From Lysobacter sp. CFH 32150 (lineage in GTDB: Bacteria > Pseudomonadota > Gammaproteobacteria > Xanthomonadales > Xanthomonadaceae), in the NCBI RefSeq assembly GCF_022758295.1, contig NZ_JALDWJ010000007.1, forward strand, positions 212,940 to 276,939: a stretch of 64,000 nt of DNA, in the 5' to 3' direction. The notes below the pieces were generated by a model. That model was not told the origin of the DNA, did not search any database, and saw only the letters and a list, made by a program, of their open reading frames with translations. Each line of letters begins with the position of its first letter. The first letter of the stretch is position 1. The translations under genes were made by a program, and so were the position numbers. Positions 60,323 to 64,000 of this stretch are shown piece by piece.

Positions 60323-61033
60323 TTATCCGACCCCGAGAAACCGCCACGGATTCACATCGTAGACCGGCCGATGCAGTGCGATCAGCATGAACCAGAGCAG
60401 CACGCCGATGGCGATGCGCCATAGCCCGATCTCGGCGAAGGCGAAGTGGTTGCGGCCCTGGCGGATCGCCGCGAACGGCAGGATCGAAGTGACGCGGGCG
60501 AACGCGGCCCATTGCCCGGGCGCGCGCCTGGCGTACTTGGCGTCGAGGCTGAACATGCCGGCGACGGCCACGGCGAGAAAGGCGCCGGTGAAGATCGCGC
60601 CACCCAGCGTGCCAATGACGATCATGTGCGCGGCCGCCCACAGCGCGAACGACCACAGCATCGGATAGCGCGTCACGCGCAGGATGCCGATCGCCGGCGT
60701 CTCGGACATCAGCGCGCGGGCACCTGCGACCGACGTGGGATTGGGCACCGTCAACGCACTGACCAGCAGCACGGTGGCCGGGATCAACAGCAGGATGCAC
60801 AGCACCACCAGCCAACCCGGCGCCTGCCACAGGACGCGCACCGGCCCGGCCGCGCCCCAGGCCAGCCCGAGCCAGACGATATTGGCGACGGAGACCAGCG
60901 AGAACGCGCCGCGGAAACCGCGTTCGCCCAACACCTGGACGAATCGTTCGCGCAGCGTGGTGCCGGCGATCCCGATATGCACGAAGACCCACACGACTGC
61001 GGCAGCGATGAGCGAGGCGAGTTCCGGTGTCAT
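60323..61033 (-). CDS. NnrU-family membrane protein
   Basis: 236 residues from ATG at 61033. Six hydrophobic segments are visible (LIAAAVVWVFVHIGIAG, FSLVSVANIVWLGLAWG, WLVVLCILLLIPATVLLVSAL, WSFALWAAAHMIVIGTLGG, FTGAFLAVAVAGMFSL and RIAIGVLLWFMLIAL). ILRVTRYPMLWSFALWAAAH and RAPGQWAAFARVTSILPFAA are the conserved NnrU family blocks. NnrU was linked to denitrification, but most homologs are orphan proteins, as here; no nitrite genes are near. It relates to the MddA superfamily. Confidence 0.78.
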   Translation of the reverse strand: MTPELASLIAAAVVWVFVHIGIAGTTLRERFVQVLGERGFRGAFSLVSVANIVWLGLAWGAAGPVRVLWQAPGWLVVLCILLLIPATVLLVSALTVPNPTSVAGARALMSETPAIGILRVTRYPMLWSFALWAAAHMIVIGTLGGAIFTGAFLAVAVAGMFSLDAKYARRAPGQWAAFARVTSILPFAAIRQGRNHFAFAEIGLWRIAIGVLLWFMLIALHRPVYDVNPWRFLGVG

Positions 61034-61101
61034 GGGCGGAGTCCTTCTGGACGTGGCGGGGTCACCTGTCCGCGATCTTAGGCCGCTTTGTGGACGAAGG
61101 A

Positions 61102-61136
61102 ACGGAGGGAAATGGCCCCCGCTTAATGACCTCCGT
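61102..61136. repeat. Imperfect GGACGGAGG-family repeat
   Basis: ACGGAGG (61102-61108) and CCTCCGT (61130-61136) are the outer arms of the 53704 family around a diverged middle (AAATGGCCCCCGCTTAATGA). CCCCTTTGTTTATG repeats follow at once (CCTTTGTTTATG twice). Confidence 0.6.
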
Positions 61137-61254
61137 CCCCTTTGTTTATGCCCTTTGTTTATGCGCTTGGGTCTACGGGCGAGCAGGCGGAACGCCGGTC
61201 GCGATCCGCGCATGCGAAACTCGGCCGCAGATCCGGACACGAAGGGTAGGCGCC

Positions 61255-61814
61255 ATGGAAGAGGCCCCGCACGCGGTCCCCGTCACTCAATGGCTGGCCC
61301 GCGCCCGAGCAGGTGAGGCCGGCGCGCTCGATGCCGCCTACGCGGCGGTCTATGACGAACTGAAGCGCGCCGCGCGGTTGCAGCTGCGGCGCATGCGCGA
61401 CGCCTTCGAGACCACCGCGCTGGTGCACGAGGCCTACCTCAAGCTGGCCGGCGGCGCACAACTGGCGGCGCTCGACCGCGACCACCTGCTGGCGCTGTCC
61501 GCTCGCGCCATGCGACAGGTATTGGTGGACGACGCGCGCGTGCGTAAGGCGGACAAACGCGGCGGCGGGCAGCAAGCGTTGACGCTGACCGAACGACTGG
61601 ACGCAGGCGAGCGCGCGGTGGTCGAAGTGCTGGCGCTGGATGAACTGCTGCAGGCGCTGCACCGGGCCGACGAACGCGCCGCGCAGATCGTCGAGCTGCG
61701 CTACTTCGGCGGCTACTCGGAAACCGAGATCGCACAGATGTTGGGCATTAGCGACCGCACCCTGCGCCGCGACTGGCGCAGGGCCCGGGCCTTCCTGCTC
61801 GCGGAGATGGGCAG

Positions 61815-61818
<4 letters not shown>
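61255..61818 (+). CDS. ECF-like sigma factor (PF07638 type)
   Basis: 187 residues from ATG at 61255. Region 2 is in YAAVYDELKRAARLQLRRMRDAFETTALVHEAYLKL and region 4 in ERAAQIVELRYFGGYSETEIAQMLGISDRTLRRDWRRARAFLLAEM. It belongs to the ECF-like group first described in planctomycetes. The stop overlaps the downstream kinase start by four bases, and such sigma factors with Ser/Thr kinases are common, so the kinase probably controls it or acts in the same pathway. Confidence 0.88.

Positions 61819-64000
<2,182 letters not shown>

Overview
The window is GC-rich chromosomal DNA, densely coding on both strands, from a gammaproteobacterium that most resembles the Xanthomonadales (Lysobacter, Luteimonas or Rhodanobacteraceae type). 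The reasons are a PilU twitching ATPase, a secreted GH18 chitinase, several GGDEF and PilZ proteins, MASE1 and MddA-type membrane enzymes, attC sites of the Xanthomonas type and several families of short intergenic palindromes. This assignment is an inference. I see no rRNA, tRNA, CRISPR array, insertion-sequence transposase or replication origin.

Region 1 (1-28 kb) is ordinary chromosome: an AraC regulator facing a DUF3224 protein, a GAF-GGDEF cyclase beside a PilZ protein, pilU, an EF-hand protein, the chitinase, a MASE1-PAS-GGDEF cyclase, an MddA-like methyltransferase, an alpha/beta-hydrolase-LuxR fusion, a second membrane GGDEF protein, a lipoprotein-like metallo-beta-lactamase divergent from a TetR regulator, and a cysteine synthase fused to a glutaredoxin. 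Three diguanylate cyclases, two PilZ proteins and pilU in one window suggest control of surface motility by cyclic di-GMP.

Region 2 (26-34.7 kb) is accessory. A TPR protein is followed by a frameshifted HExxH protease gene and small unknown genes. Then comes a run on one strand: a Cys-rich secreted protein, an ECF sigma factor, a two-part protein with a beta-rich C-terminal half, two unknown proteins and an N-acetylmuramidase of the endolysin/effector type. There are no phage structural genes. This run is the best candidate here for an undescribed system, perhaps antibacterial or predatory.

Region 3 (34.8-53.7 kb) holds metabolic, stress and secreted-protein genes: an M64 peptidase, two short-chain dehydrogenases (one in region 1), an outer-membrane barrel, metallo-hydrolases, an FAD oxidoreductase divergent from an HxlR regulator, PaiB, a sulfotransferase, a BaeSR-like two-component system with an S41 peptidase, and a LysR regulator divergent from a cyclase-family hydrolase.

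Region 4 (53.7-61.3 kb) is a mosaic. It has a 54-bp perfect palindrome, several related GGGGACGGAGG and GGGGTCAGAGT palindromes, and three attC-like sites around a serine hydrolase cassette and an inverted small secreted-protein cassette, with no integrase in view. It also has a periplasmic catalase-ankyrin operon, an isochorismatase-family hydrolase and an NnrU-like protein. The window ends in an ECF sigma factor overlapped by four bases with a Ser/Thr kinase-TPR gene that runs off the edge.
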